The position numbers and the translations under genes were made by a program. Positions 8,105-15,475 of a stretch of DNA of 26,879 nucleotides are shown here, piece after piece; the stretch's first letter is position 1; every line of letters begins with the position of its first letter. Source of the DNA: Thermoplasmata archaeon (GTDB lineage Archaea; Thermoplasmatota; E2; DHVEG-1); the NCBI GenBank assembly GCA_003649715.1, contig QMSS01000003.1, positions 1-26,879 on the forward strand, given 5' to 3'. The notes beneath the pieces were generated by a model. That model worked only from the letters and a program-made list of their open reading frames with translations. It was not told where the DNA came from and searched no databases.

Positions 8105-9217
8105 TTATGCTACCTCTCTATAGACTGATAGTGTTTTATCAGCAACTCTATCCCATGTGAAGAGCTTTATCTCACGTTTAGCCTCATTTGCCAGAGTTCT
8201 TCTAAGTGGATCATATCTCAGTAGGGCTATGATCTTGTTTGCCATTTCATCAACATCCCAGAAATCAACCTTCAAACAGTTATGGAATGCCTCAGACACA
8301 CCTGTTGTTTTTGAAACTATAGTGGGTGTACCTGCTGAGATGGCCTCTAATGCGGTGATGCCAAATGGCTCGCTCACAGATGGCATAACATACACACTCG
8401 AAATCCTGTATATATGTTTTACTTCATCTTCGGTTAGCAACCCAGTAAATATAACCTTGTTTGAGATGCCAAGCTTGATAGCCTGATTGATCAACCGGGG
8501 CAACATATCTCCATCACCTGCGATAACGAATCTGCAGTCCTCCTTCTCAAGAACCTTTTTAGCTGCCTTCAGGAAAAACTCTGGTCCTTTCTGGATTGTC
8601 AGACGCCCTAGGAATAGTACAATTCTCTGCTTCTCACCCTCACCTATTGGATACACAGCATTATGAACAACCCTAATCTTATCTGGGTTTATGCCATATC
8701 TCTCAACCAGTATTCTTTTAGTGAAATGACTAACCGTGATTATTCTATCCGCCTTTTCCATACCTTCTCGCTCTATGTTTATAAACCATTCATTAGGGAA
8801 AAGCCATGCTGATCGATCATACTCAGTTGAGTGTACTGTAACTACAAGTGGAACACCCATTTTTTCTTTTAATAGAACACCAGCTTTCATAGTGAGCCAA
8901 TCATGACAGTGAATAAGATCATAGTCTCCCTGTATCTTTTGAACGCATAAATCATTGTATTTATATACAGCCTCAAAAAACTGACCTTCTAAAGCTTTGT
9001 CATCAGGATGGTCATATGGAAAAACAGTTGTTTCTCCAACAGGTTTTATAACCAGATTAGGTTTGTCGCTGGTGATAGAATCTCTATTGGTTTTGGGCAT
9101 ATAGAAATCTATAGATACTCCTCTGTCAGCGAGGCTCCTCGTAAGACCATAACAGTGGGTACCCAGCCCACCAACCTTAAAGGGAGGGTATTCCCAACCA
9201 ATCATTGCAACCTTCAT
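8105..9217 (-). CDS. Glycosyltransferase, glycogen synthase-like (GT4/GT5 type), first gene of the glycogen run
   Basis: The protein begins MKVAMIGWEYPPFKVGGLGTH, the K-x-GGLG loop seen in starch and glycogen synthases. LIHCHDWLTMKAG and VVTVHSTEYDRS lie in the first half. The second half has IVLFLGRLTIQKGPEFFLKA, AGDGDMLPRL and the E-x7-E motif in SEPFGITALEAI. The frame is open from an ATG at 9232, but I prefer the ATG at 9217: GGAG lies nine bases before it and family members start with this motif. This gives 370 residues. It heads the minus-strand run GT, GH57, GT, debranching enzyme, with four bases between its stop and the next ATG. It is the better candidate for the glycogen synthase of the locus, by the GGLG context, but this is inference. 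Confidence 0.83.
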   Translation of the reverse strand: MKVAMIGWEYPPFKVGGLGTHCYGLTRSLADRGVSIDFYMPKTNRDSITSDKPNLVIKPVGETTVFPYDHPDDKALEGQFFEAVYKYNDLCVQKIQGDYDLIHCHDWLTMKAGVLLKEKMGVPLVVTVHSTEYDRSAWLFPNEWFINIEREGMEKADRIITVSHFTKRILVERYGINPDKIRVVHNAVYPIGEGEKQRIVLFLGRLTIQKGPEFFLKAAKKVLEKEDCRFVIAGDGDMLPRLINQAIKLGISNKVIFTGLLTEDEVKHIYRISSVYVMPSVSEPFGITALEAISAGTPTIVSKTTGVSEAFHNCLKVDFWDVDEMANKIIALLRYDPLRRTLANEAKREIKLFTWDRVADKTLSVYREVA

Positions 9218-9267
9218 CCTAATATTCTCCATAAAGCGTTTTCATATGTAATGAAATCAGTTTAGAC

Positions 9268-9278
9268 ATATTCTTTTA
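9268..9278 (-). promoter_or_regulatory. Possible TATA-like box of the glycogen operon
   Basis: On the minus strand AAAAGAATATG lies about 55 bases before the ATG at 9217, so transcription would start near 9246 with a leader of roughly 29 bases. A second TATA-like string, TTACATATGA (9252-9243), lies closer and would give a leaderless mRNA. Either could be used. Confidence 0.25.
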
Positions 9279-9345
9279 CCCAACCCAGTTAGGGGGCTAA
9301 GATTTTTTTCGAATACAAATTTTTTTGATCTAAAGAGGAACCTCC

Positions 9346-9375
9346 CATACCCTACAACAAACTTTTATGGGTATG
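9346..9375. repeat. Inverted repeat (7 bp stem)
   Basis: CATACCC (9346-9352) is complementary to GGGTATG (9369-9375) across a 16-base spacer. It is the leftmost of a series of hairpins in the gene-free block 9233-10098. It contains no G-U pair, so it does not indicate a strand. Confidence 0.5.
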
Positions 9376-9502
9376 TAGACTCCCATATCATCATCTTCTT
9401 TTTGAGTATCAACCTCTCCTCCACAAGTCTAACGTTTCCTTCAATTTTTCAATTTCCATCAGATGATGATTTCTATGATTATTTTTTGTACTCTAGGATA
9501 AA

Positions 9503-9559
9503 TTGTGGGTGGAAATGTTGAAGAGGATTTCTAATTCCTTTCCTCTATACAACCCACAA
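9503..9559. repeat. Two-level inverted repeat (8 bp outer stem, 6 bp inner stem)
   Basis: TTGTGGGT (9503-9510) pairs perfectly with ACCCACAA (9552-9559). Inside it, AGAGGA (9522-9527) pairs with TCCTCT (9541-9546). The nested arrangement looks like an imperfect long hairpin. No reading frame with recognisable protein features crosses it. It may be part of the structured RNA locus or a separate element such as a regulatory hairpin. Confidence 0.5.
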
Positions 9560-9648
9560 CCCATTTATGGTTATGGACATCTATGTATTGTTCTGCTCTG
9601 AACGGTGTATCAGCCTGTGGCTCTGAGATAAGATGTATATTTTTTTGG

Positions 9649-9657
9649 AATATAAAC
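9649..9657 (+). promoter_or_regulatory. Possible plus-strand TATA-like box for the candidate RNA
   Basis: AATATAAAC sits after a T-run and would start transcription near 9680. A second AT-rich candidate, AAATTATTTAG (9708-9718), would start it near 9740, close to the base of the strong hairpin at 9731-9771. Both are weak calls made by eye in a very AT-rich stretch. Confidence 0.2.
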
Positions 9658-9730
9658 ATTACCAGATTTTTCAAAAAAAATAGGTTGTATTTTTTTGATT
9701 GTTAAAAAAATTATTTAGTTGTTGTTTGTC

Positions 9731-10050
9731 GCTGTCACCCAACAATCTTTTTTTGAGTTGTTGGGTGCAGCCGCAGAACTCTCCTAGAAGCAGCAGCGGA
9801 GTGGAACCACGGCCAGTATCGCGACAGGGTCTTGTCTGATATCGGGGTTATCCTTCATCTCATCTCTTTGACATCTCCGTCTTTGATCGAAGAGGGACCC
9901 TACTCGACATCAGATATTTTTTGTTGCCCTTGATCTTGCATCTCCAATCACAAAAAAGTTTCCACTTTTTTTCATGGAGACCTTCGAAACAGGGCAATAG
10001 AAAAATTGTATGAGTTGTTGATTAAGATTTCGGTTGAGATGGCAACGAAA
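9731..10050 (+). ncRNA. Candidate structured non-coding RNA of unknown class
   Basis: This stretch is less AT-rich than its surroundings in places and folds into many helices. (1) GCTG-t-CACCCAACAA pairs with TTGTTGGGTG-CAGC (9731-9745 with 9758-9771), with a U-rich loop. (2) AGGGTC (9826-9831) pairs with GACCCT (9896-9901). (3) TGTCTGAT (9833-9840) pairs with ATCAGATA (9909-9916), forming a pseudoknot with helix 2. (4) CTCTTTGA (9864-9871) pairs with TCGAAGAG (9887-9894). (5) A long nested stem covers 9917-10004. (6) TTTCG(G)TTG pairs with CAACGAAA (10028-10050). Helices 3, 4 and 5 each contain G-U pairs in the plus reading that become A-C mismatches in the minus reading, which favours plus-strand transcription, opposite to both neighbours. 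I searched by eye for the SRP helix 8 signature (GGAAG with AGCA), RNase P conserved regions and tRNA or 5S features and did not find them. The ends are guesses. Confidence 0.4.
9917..10004 (+). repeat. Long nested hairpin (14 + 6 + 8 bp) inside the candidate RNA
   Basis: Three helices are nested on one axis. TTTTTTGTTGCCCT (9917-9930) pairs with AGGGCAATAGAAAA (9991-10004), using two G-U pairs. TCTCCA (9941-9946) pairs with TGGAGA (9975-9980). AAAAAAGT (9952-9959) pairs with ACTTTTTT (9964-9971) around a TTCC loop. A symmetric ten-by-ten internal loop separates the first two helices. The tip alone could act as a T-run terminator in either direction, but the outer helices make a plain terminator unlikely. 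Confidence 0.55.
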
Positions 10051-10098
10051 ATAAAGAGGGATGGATGTTTCTGAGAAAATATATGTCTCTCCTTGGGC

Positions 10099-10914
10099 TC
10101 ATCTTCTATATCTATTGATCTCATCTCTGAGTAGCATTGCTTTTTCTCTGGAGCGTTCAGCGAAATCTTCTTTGTCTCCAGCGAATATTATGCTACGTGA
10201 TGAATTTATTATGGCCATCTCACCATCTTTGTTGGTCCCGTTTTTAACAGCATTTTCAACATCGCCACCCTGTTTTCCAACACCAGGTATAAGTATAGGA
10301 ATGTCCTCTCCAAGGATGCTACGTATCTTTTTCAACTCTTTTGGATATGTAGCCCCAACAACTGCTCCGCAACTGCCAAAATGATTCCATTCTTTTATTT
10401 TCATAGCAATAATCTGGTAAAGTGGGGTTTTAGATATTTTTAGGTCCTGGAATTCAACGGCTGAGGGATTAGATGTTCTGCATAAAATAAAACTACATCG
10501 TCCTTTGTATTCCAGAAAAGGTATCACTCCATCTATGCCAAGATATGGATTGATGGTTGCTGCATCAGCATGAAATGTTTCAAAAACAGACTGAGCATAT
10601 TTACGTGCAGTATTTCCAATATCATTTCTTTTCCCATCTAATATCACAACTATATTATCTGGAATGTATCTAATGGTTTTTTCCAACACCTCCATACCTT
10701 TTTTTCCAAGAACCTCATAAAAGGCCATATTGAGCTTGTATGCACAGACAAGATCCTTTGTATAGTCAATTATTGATCTGTTAAACTCAAAGAATGGGTC
10801 TCCGCATGAGTTGAACAAGAAACGTGGTATTTTGTCTCTATCAATATCTAATCCTATGCAGAGTATACTATGGTTTTTTTCTGTAATGTCCAAAAGTTTC
10901 TGCTGGAAATCCAT
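10099..10914 (-). CDS. pyrF: Orotidine 5'-phosphate decarboxylase, type 2
   Basis: OMP decarboxylase makes UMP, the last step of pyrimidine nucleotide synthesis. The protein starts with ILCIGLDIDRDKIP, and later has YKLNMAFYE and the catalytic LDGKRNDIGNTA with the Lys/Asp charge network. ATINPYLGIDGVIPF and ILCRTSNPSA follow, then LIPGVGKQGGDV near the phosphate-binding end. At 271 residues with these strings it matches the longer 'subfamily 2' enzyme found in several bacterial groups, rather than the roughly 215-residue enzyme usual in archaea. The ATG at 10914 has GGGGG three bases upstream. It stands alone, with the candidate RNA block downstream and a divergent glycosyltransferase gene upstream. 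It may have come by transfer from bacteria, but I cannot test this here. Confidence 0.9.
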   Translation of the reverse strand: MDFQQKLLDITEKNHSILCIGLDIDRDKIPRFLFNSCGDPFFEFNRSIIDYTKDLVCAYKLNMAFYEVLGKKGMEVLEKTIRYIPDNIVVILDGKRNDIGNTARKYAQSVFETFHADAATINPYLGIDGVIPFLEYKGRCSFILCRTSNPSAVEFQDLKISKTPLYQIIAMKIKEWNHFGSCGAVVGATYPKELKKIRSILGEDIPILIPGVGKQGGDVENAVKNGTNKDGEMAIINSSRSIIFAGDKEDFAERSREKAMLLRDEINRYRR

Positions 10915-10960
10915 AATCCCCCATCATGAAAGTGTTTTATTGTTGTTAATGTAAATCCTG

Positions 10961-10970
10961 GTATAAAAAA
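10961..10970 (-). promoter_or_regulatory. TATA-like box of pyrF
   Basis: On the minus strand TTTTTTATAC predicts transcription starting near 10937, about 22 bases before the pyrF ATG. The 164-base gap from 10915 to 11078 holds this promoter and the divergent promoter of the next gene, and I see no gene in it. Confidence 0.4.
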
Positions 10971-11040
10971 GATGATGTAACACTCCTTCCTAATATATAT
11001 CCTCATTTCTATTTGTTTCCAGTTAGTTTTTTTAATCTCC

Positions 11041-11050
11041 TATTTAATAT
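11041..11050 (+). promoter_or_regulatory. TATA-like box of the GT28-like gene
   Basis: TATTTAATAT predicts a start near 11072, leaving only a few untranslated bases before the ATG at 11079. A GGGGG at 11064-11068 lies ten bases before the ATG and would then be upstream of the mRNA. Confidence 0.4.
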
Positions 11051-11078
11051 CAACATATCATACGGGGGTTTTTAGAAA

Positions 11079-12152
11079 ATGAATGTAATCTATGGTATCT
11101 GCTCATGGGGTCTTGGGCATGCCACAAGATCGCTACCAGTCATGAGAAAACTATTAGATGAAAACAGCAACGTAACAGTTATATCCAGCGGCAGGTCTAT
11201 AGAGCTACTAAAAAAGGAATTAGGAGAGCAAGTAGAATACATAGACATACCTGATTACCCTATGCTGATATCAGAAAATGCTAGACAGTTTATGGCAAAA
11301 AGCATCATCTATTGGCCTCTTTTTATCAAGAGAATAGAAACGGGATTAAGTAGACTGGCAGATATATTGAAAACAAAAAAATATGACGTCATAATTTCTG
11401 ATGGGAGATATGATATCTACAGCAAAAAAATTCCATCCATCTTCATATCTCATCAGATACGTATAATGAATCCACTTCGAATAAAGTTTTTAGAAACAGG
11501 TAGTGAACTATTCAACCTATTCTTTTTCAAAAGATTCCGTGAAATCATAGTGCCAGATTACCGTGAAAATGATTTATCTGGAGATCTGTCGCATAATCTA
11601 AAGAAGATCGATGAAAACAAAATACACTATGTAGGTGTCTTATCTGATTTCAGTAAAAAAAATCTGAGAAAAGACATCGACTGCTTAATATCTATATCAG
11701 GTCCTGAGCCACAGAGAAGTATCTTAGAGCAAAAACTACTATCGCAAATACAAAATCTAAACGGAAACATTGTTGTGACACTTGGAAAAACAGAAGAGCA
11801 ATCTGCTACAAACAAAGAAAATATCACAACATACTCCTTTTTATCAAGAGAAAAAAGAGAGGAACTTCTAAACAGAGCAAAAATAGTTGTATCACGCTCT
11901 GGATACTCCACCATAATGGATCTAGCTGTGATTGGCACAAAGGCTCTGATGATACCCACACCCGGGCAGATAGAACAGGAATATCTAGCTGAATATCACA
12001 GCAGAAAAGGTACTTTTTATTCAGTTAAACAAAATCATATAAACCTAAAAGCGGATTTTGAAAAAGCAAAAAAAACCACTGGCATAACCAGATTATGTGA
12101 TGTAAAAAAAACAGTGGAAAACATCATGGATATAGTTACTATGACAGTATAA
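11079..12152 (+). CDS. Glycosyltransferase, GT28/MurG-like (GT-B fold)
   Basis: The first residues contain GICSWGLGHATRSLPV, where GLGHATR is the form of the MurG-type GxGH loop seen in the archaeal and bacterial 'glycosyltransferase 28-like' group. The C-terminal domain has VVSRSGYSTIMDLAVIGTKALMIPTPGQIEQEYLAEY, the expected sugar-nucleotide binding part: Ser-Gly before the helix and the PTPGQxEQ string. Residues 80-115 are hydrophobic and basic in patches (YWPLFIKRIETGLSRL), which may help it sit on the membrane surface. At 357 residues the length is normal. It is the first of a group of glycan genes, and 66 bases separate it from the membrane protein downstream. Its sugar and acceptor are unknown; a polyprenyl or archaeol lipid acceptor is plausible from the family and context. 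Confidence 0.8.
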   Translation: MNVIYGICSWGLGHATRSLPVMRKLLDENSNVTVISSGRSIELLKKELGEQVEYIDIPDYPMLISENARQFMAKSIIYWPLFIKRIETGLSRLADILKTKKYDVIISDGRYDIYSKKIPSIFISHQIRIMNPLRIKFLETGSELFNLFFFKRFREIIVPDYRENDLSGDLSHNLKKIDENKIHYVGVLSDFSKKNLRKDIDCLISISGPEPQRSILEQKLLSQIQNLNGNIVVTLGKTEEQSATNKENITTYSFLSREKREELLNRAKIVVSRSGYSTIMDLAVIGTKALMIPTPGQIEQEYLAEYHSRKGTFYSVKQNHINLKADFEKAKKTTGITRLCDVKKTVENIMDIVTMTV

Positions 12153-12194
12153 AAAAACTATATGCATATAAAACATTTTTAGGATTTAGGAAGG

Positions 12195-12202
12195 AATATA
12201 TA
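12195..12202 (+). promoter_or_regulatory. TATA-like box of the GT-C-like gene
   Basis: AATATATA lies about 20 bases before the ATG at 12219 and about 32 bases before the ATG at 12231. The distance and the internal GGAGG both fit the downstream start better. Confidence 0.35.
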
Positions 12203-12218
12203 CTACTGCCTCATACCC

Positions 12219-14111
12219 ATGGAGGAAAAGATGAAAGGAACACAGATCAAACAAAAAATCAATGGTCTAATAAAAAACTGGTTTTTCTGGCTGATCATAG
12301 TTACAAGCATATCTGTGATTTTAAGATCCTTACCAGCATGGACCAATGCTGCATGGGGATGTGATTTTGGAATATATTATGGACTCACAGAATCCCTTGT
12401 GAAAAACATGGATCTTTTTAATCCATACTATGGATGGGGCAGTTCCTATCAATATTTCCCAGTTCTATACGCAGTAACAGCGGTTTTCCATTGGATCACA
12501 GGTCTTGATGTCATAGTGATAATGCCGAAGATCGCACCGATATTTGGTGGTCTATCAGTCCTAATCTTCTACTTTGTCGTATACGAATTGATAGGTAGTA
12601 GAAAGACAGCTCTTTTATCAAGTCTGTTTCTGGCGGTTATGCCATTCCATGTGTATCAAACAAGCCATGCCTCTCCTCTAACTATGGGGCATTTTTTTAT
12701 GATGCTTTCAATGTATCTCTTTATTAAGTATAGAAGGGACATAAGATATATTGTTCCTCTCCTTGCATCTACAATTCTTTTGATAATGTCTCATCATCTA
12801 ACAACATATTTTTACCTAATCATCCTAATATTTGTTGTATTTATAGAGAATGCCAGTAGGAAAAAATGGACTACTACATTAGGTACCGATGTTTTTTACA
12901 TACTAACAACAAGTGTTCTTGTATTTTCATACTGGATATTCGTTGCAACGACTGTATACAAAAAATTTATGGAAACAGGTTTTAGAATAGGATCAATTCA
13001 CATTGGTTCTAACTATATAATAGCCCTGTTTTACATACTATTCCTTTCACTGTTTGGAATCATCTGGCTAAAAAGAAGATACAATTTGTTTCCGAAAAAG
13101 AAAAAACCAACAATCAATCTTTGTCTCATGAGGTTTTCTCTAACATTCATCACATGTTTAATAGCTATGAGTATTTTTTCAGTAACTAAGATGCCGTGGA
13201 CAAACTTTAGTTTTACACCCCTATCAATTGCTTACTCAGTTCCACTGCTTCTTATGTTTGGATTCGGCGCCGCCGGATTTCGATATACAAGATTTATTAG
13301 AAATGGAGGTTTTATCAGAGGATGGTTTTTAGCAATACTCCTCTCATTCATGTATGGACTGATGGCAAATAAAGTCATACTGCCTCATAGACATTTTGAA
13401 TATATGATGGCCCCTCTAAGCATAATTGCAGTGTATGGCATAAGAGGTATTTTTTTAAATCTGGACTATAAATCATTGCTAGGACGGCTAGAAAAAATTA
13501 TCAATAATGTCATTCATCTAACAGCTGCTACATCATATAGTTTTTCTAGAAGGATGAGATGGATGCAGAAACGTCAGATCATATATGTTTTTGTAGTAAT
13601 AGTTTTGATAACTACAAATGCTGTTTCTGTCTATCCCTCACATGTGGCATTAAATGCATCATATGAGGCTATAACTGATAGTAACCTTGCGGCTATAGAA
13701 TGGATCAGAGAAAATTTAGATAGAAACACCAGTGTTATAGCATCTGATCATCGTTTAGCTAGGATGGCGGAGGCTGTTGGATTCAATACTACCCTAGATG
13801 AGGCAATAATTATATGGAAAACGGAAAATCTAACTGATTATATAGATGAATTAAGAGGGAGCAGCAAAGACTATAGTAGGATAACACATGTTATTGTAGA
13901 TGATATAATGAAAAATAGAGTGGTACATGTGGGTTTTGGAAAAATTGTTTATATGACAAATGAGTCCTATGAAAAATTTTTGCATCAACCTTTTGAGCTT
14001 CTGTATAGAAACTCCACAGTTGATCAGAATATGGTGGAGATTCATTGGACAGAGGTTTATGCTGTAAACTGGACTTTTATAGAGGAAAAGTTGGAGAAGA
14101 AAATGGTTTAA
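12219..14111 (+). CDS. Polytopic membrane protein, GT-C-like glycosyltransferase
   Basis: About ten to twelve hydrophobic segments cover residues 20-480, followed by a soluble C-terminal part of about 150 residues. After the first membrane segment a loop holds AAWGCDFGIYYGLTESL, where an acidic residue lies in the first external loop, as in GT-C enzymes that use lipid-linked sugars. The STT3/AglB hallmark WWDxG is absent, so it is not the oligosaccharyltransferase. The C-terminal part (SNLAAIEWIRENLDRNTSVIASDHRLARM) resembles the tail domain found in archaeal GT-C-like membrane proteins. ATG at 12219 follows a TATA-like string (12195-12202). However GGAGG at 12221-12225 is ideally placed for a second ATG at 12231, so the true protein may be four residues shorter. 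Its exact substrate is unknown. Confidence 0.65.
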   Translation: MEEKMKGTQIKQKINGLIKNWFFWLIIVTSISVILRSLPAWTNAAWGCDFGIYYGLTESLVKNMDLFNPYYGWGSSYQYFPVLYAVTAVFHWITGLDVIVIMPKIAPIFGGLSVLIFYFVVYELIGSRKTALLSSLFLAVMPFHVYQTSHASPLTMGHFFMMLSMYLFIKYRRDIRYIVPLLASTILLIMSHHLTTYFYLIILIFVVFIENASRKKWTTTLGTDVFYILTTSVLVFSYWIFVATTVYKKFMETGFRIGSIHIGSNYIIALFYILFLSLFGIIWLKRRYNLFPKKKKPTINLCLMRFSLTFITCLIAMSIFSVTKMPWTNFSFTPLSIAYSVPLLLMFGFGAAGFRYTRFIRNGGFIRGWFLAILLSFMYGLMANKVILPHRHFEYMMAPLSIIAVYGIRGIFLNLDYKSLLGRLEKIINNVIHLTAATSYSFSRRMRWMQKRQIIYVFVVIVLITTNAVSVYPSHVALNASYEAITDSNLAAIEWIRENLDRNTSVIASDHRLARMAEAVGFNTTLDEAIIIWKTENLTDYIDELRGSSKDYSRITHVIVDDIMKNRVVHVGFGKIVYMTNESYEKFLHQPFELLYRNSTVDQNMVEIHWTEVYAVNWTFIEEKLEKKMV

Positions 14112-14165
14112 ATCAAAAAAGAAGATGAGAGAATGATTAAAAAATCTGCGGAGTTCACAATTTTG

Positions 14166-15341
14166 CTAATCTGATACATTTCCTGTGAGGGTACTGTATA
14201 TCTTTTCGTATTGAGAACATATATAGTCAATAGAGTGTTTTTTGATTAATTCGAGACTTTTTGCTCCCATATCTTTACGAAGTTTTTCATCTGAAAGGAT
14301 CCTTACAATATGATCTGCCATCTGCTTACTGTTCTGTGGCTCAAATAGCAGCCCATTATTCAAACTAACAAGCTCCGGCAATGCACCTTTGTTCACTGCA
14401 ACAACAGGTAATCCAGAGGCAAGTGCCTCCATTGTTACTATACTTTGCAGCTCAGATTCTGCAGGTATCGCAAAAACATCTGCAATCGAATATATATTAG
14501 GATAGTCCTTCCAGTCTAAAAAATCTATAAATGTTGTATTCTCCCTCACATGTATTTTTTCCGCTAATCTGATAATCTCCTGTCTGTACACACCTCCTGA
14601 GCCGCAGATTAGAAAATGAGCATCTACTCTTCTGATAACATACGGTATTGCCTTTATAAGTACATCCAAGTTTTTTTCAGCACTTATTCTCCCGGTATAC
14701 AAAACTATGGTTCTCTCTGGCAACCCAATTTTTTTTCTAAGATATTCACCATCATTGTTGGGGTTAAAAACATCTAGATCCACTCCATTAGAAACAGGAG
14801 TTATCCTCGTTTTTAAACCTCTTTTCGTAAACATTTCTGCTCCAGTTTTTGTAGGCACAGTTGCCCAGTCAACCAGATTGTAGAAATAGATAAGATAGGC
14901 CCATGCATAATTCTTGATCGTATCATAGTATTGTGATCTGAGTAGGGGCGAAAGCATATTTTCAGGTAGTACATGGATAGATCCAACAACGGGAATATGA
15001 TATTTTTTTGCACATACCAAAGCACTGATGCTAATCGGATATGGCGAACATATGTTTATGATGTCTGGTCTAAACTTTTTGATTATCCTATTTACCTGAA
15101 AAATAGGAAATGGAGAAAATGTGTATCTACCATCCATATACAGCGGCAGTTTTATGCCTCTCACTCTGAAGACCTTGGATCCATCACTGTTTGTCTCAAC
15201 AATGTTTTTAAATGAGAAACCAGGTGCTATAACAACTACTTCATGACCATTTTTTATAAACTGAGTCACAAGTCTATGCTGAGCAACAGCACCACCATCA
15301 ATGTTTGGATAATATGACTCTGTTGCAAGTAGTATCCTCAT
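14166..15341 (-). CDS. Glycosyltransferase family 4 protein
   Basis: The frame extends to 15434, but the first part has no family resemblance. The ATG at 15341 gives MRILLATESYYPNIDGGAVAQ, the normal N-terminus of GT4 proteins that act on lipid or polyprenyl acceptors. The 391-residue protein then shows CSPYPISISALVCAKKYHIPVVGSIH, SNGVDLDVFNP, LYTGRISAEKNLDVLIKAIP, LICGSGGVYRQEI and the E-x7-E motif in AESELQSIVTMEAL. Its overall pattern is close to the group containing mannosyl- and diacylglycerol glucosyltransferases, so a membrane lipid acceptor is a reasonable inference. It lies 134 bases downstream of the radical SAM gene on the same strand and faces the GT-C-like gene across 54 bases. 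Confidence 0.85.
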   Translation of the reverse strand: MRILLATESYYPNIDGGAVAQHRLVTQFIKNGHEVVVIAPGFSFKNIVETNSDGSKVFRVRGIKLPLYMDGRYTFSPFPIFQVNRIIKKFRPDIINICSPYPISISALVCAKKYHIPVVGSIHVLPENMLSPLLRSQYYDTIKNYAWAYLIYFYNLVDWATVPTKTGAEMFTKRGLKTRITPVSNGVDLDVFNPNNDGEYLRKKIGLPERTIVLYTGRISAEKNLDVLIKAIPYVIRRVDAHFLICGSGGVYRQEIIRLAEKIHVRENTTFIDFLDWKDYPNIYSIADVFAIPAESELQSIVTMEALASGLPVVAVNKGALPELVSLNNGLLFEPQNSKQMADHIVRILSDEKLRKDMGAKSLELIKKHSIDYICSQYEKIYSTLTGNVSD

Positions 15342-15475
15342 ACCAATAACACTTATCTCAAATGTTTTTTTGATAATAATTATTTTCCTAAAAAAACAGT
15401 TGCTCAGAATATTTCTAGAGCTACTACTGCCCACGTTTCTCCATAAAAATTTTTTACCAACAATACCTATTTTTT

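Noticed and set aside
9460..9480. C/D box small RNA around ATGATGA
   Set aside because: The C-box-like string has no D box (CTGA) at a suitable distance on the same strand.
9731..10050. SRP RNA or RNase P RNA
   Set aside because: The size fits, but I could not find the SRP helix 8 signature (GGAAG tetraloop with AGCA) or the RNase P conserved regions (GAGGAAAGTCC-like and ACAGAA...GGCTTA-like) on either strand. Minus-strand GGAA at the tip of the long stem lacks the flanking SRP residues.
12219..14111. Oligosaccharyltransferase AglB/STT3
   Set aside because: The many membrane segments and C-terminal soluble part are similar, but the WWDxG motif is not present.
15342..15434. N-terminal extension of the GT4 protein to 15434
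   Set aside because: The added residues lack family resemblance, and the normal GT4 N-terminus begins at the ATG at 15341.
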